Origin: Actinomycetes bacterium
Lineage (GTDB): Bacteria > Actinomycetota > Acidimicrobiia > Acidimicrobiales > Acidimicrobiaceae
DNA length: 5,777 nucleotides
Direction of reading: 5' to 3'
Assembly (NCBI GenBank): GCA_021844725.1
Contig: JAKBSX010000224.1
Span: 1 to 5,777, forward strand
Made by a program: the position numbers and the translations under genes. Shown in pieces: positions 5,510 through 5,777 of this stretch. Positions within the stretch are counted from its first letter, which is position 1. Each line of letters opens with the position of its first letter. The notes under the pieces were generated by a model. It saw nothing but the letters and a program-made list of their open reading frames with translations, had not been told where the DNA came from and did no database searches.

Positions 5510-5777
5510 TTAGACAGGTATGAATCCGTCTTCTTGATCCTTTACATAAATCGCCATACCCGACTTAGAAAAGCCATAGTAGCCAATCTGACCGAATTCC
5601 TCTGACAGCTTGTCTGCCACTTCCTTATCTATACCATACACAGCGTAACCGTACTCCGCGTGGGAACCTGAAAGAGAACGCCCTACACTTTCAAGCCAGT
5701 TTGCAAAAGGGATTTTCTCCACCCGTGTTCGAAGCTGACGGTCGGCATCCAGGTTCTCTTGATCGGTCCGTACCTCA
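5510..5777 (-). CDS. DUF3293-like protein, C-terminal part (partial at right edge)
   Basis: The frame is open to the last base, so the GTG at 5722 is not needed as a start and the 88 visible residues are the C-terminal part of a longer gene. The visible part begins 'EVRTDQENLDADRQLRTRV'. Later 'HAEYGYAVYGIDKEVADKL' leads into 'SEEFGQIGYYGF', followed by a short hydrophobic strand (AIYV). The order 'eNl.a...L...', then a glycine-rich strand ending 'V.GI..E.A..L...FGQ', is what I recall for the DUF3293 family of about 140-150 residues, which has no assigned function. It is soluble, without membrane segments. It converges on the HAD hydrolase gene. The family assignment is from memory of its pattern and should be treated as likely, not proven. 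Confidence 0.7.
   Translation of the reverse strand, partial: EVRTDQENLDADRQLRTRVEKIPFANWLESVGRSLSGSHAEYGYAVYGIDKEVADKLSEEFGQIGYYGFSKSGMAIYVKDQEDGFIPV

Noticed and set aside
1..5777. CRISPR array, insertion sequence, riboswitch or toxin-antitoxin pair
   Set aside because: Looked for regular repeats, transposase motifs, long structured leaders and small overlapping gene pairs; none is visible.

Overview
The window looks like a piece of an actinobacterial chromosome (Actinomycetota) of moderate GC content, holding one end of an integrated element beside a tRNA-Val gene. The actinobacterial reading rests on three things. The integrase is of the type whose N-terminus reads like 'RGSITPH..WRLRVYLGKDP'. 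There is a DUF2236 (MpaB-like) oxygenase. The C-terminal protein at the right edge resembles DUF3293. Moderate GC and tightly packed genes without Shine-Dalgarno sites would fit streamlined lineages such as freshwater Nanopelagicales or Luna-type Microbacteriaceae, but the genus cannot be fixed from this sequence.

Region 1-1756 is the mobile part. A truncated + strand gene with a sigma-region-4-like helix-turn-helix (1-450) converges on a complete tyrosine recombinase gene (533-1675, minus). The recombinase starts about 80 bases from the 3' end of an intact tRNA-Val(UAC) gene (1757-1833, minus, CCA encoded). This is the classic layout of an element inserted at a tRNA 3' end, so the element should extend leftward out of the window. 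Between the recombinase and the tRNA lie three direct copies of CATGTCA, offset by exactly 11 and 22 bp, a good candidate for recombinase arm sites or an operator.

Region 1834-5777 looks like ordinary host chromosome. A minus-strand pair encodes a DUF2236 oxygenase-like protein followed, after one base, by an inositol-monophosphatase-family phosphatase that appears to start at TTG. An 84-base divergent promoter region separates this pair from a + strand trio with overlapping ends: an unrecognised acidic 197-aa protein, a small lipoprotein and a Cof-type HAD phosphatase. The trio converges on the 3' end of a DUF3293-like gene that runs off the right edge, with a 14-bp perfect palindrome between them.

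No CRISPR array, insertion sequence, rRNA or toxin-antitoxin pair is visible. The host genes look like small-molecule phosphatases and envelope or oxidative functions with no obvious common pathway. None of the six complete protein genes has a convincing Shine-Dalgarno site, which suggests leaderless or coupled translation. I did not find a clear new biological system. The most interesting parts are the element boundary, its phased repeats and the unidentified cargo gene at the left edge.
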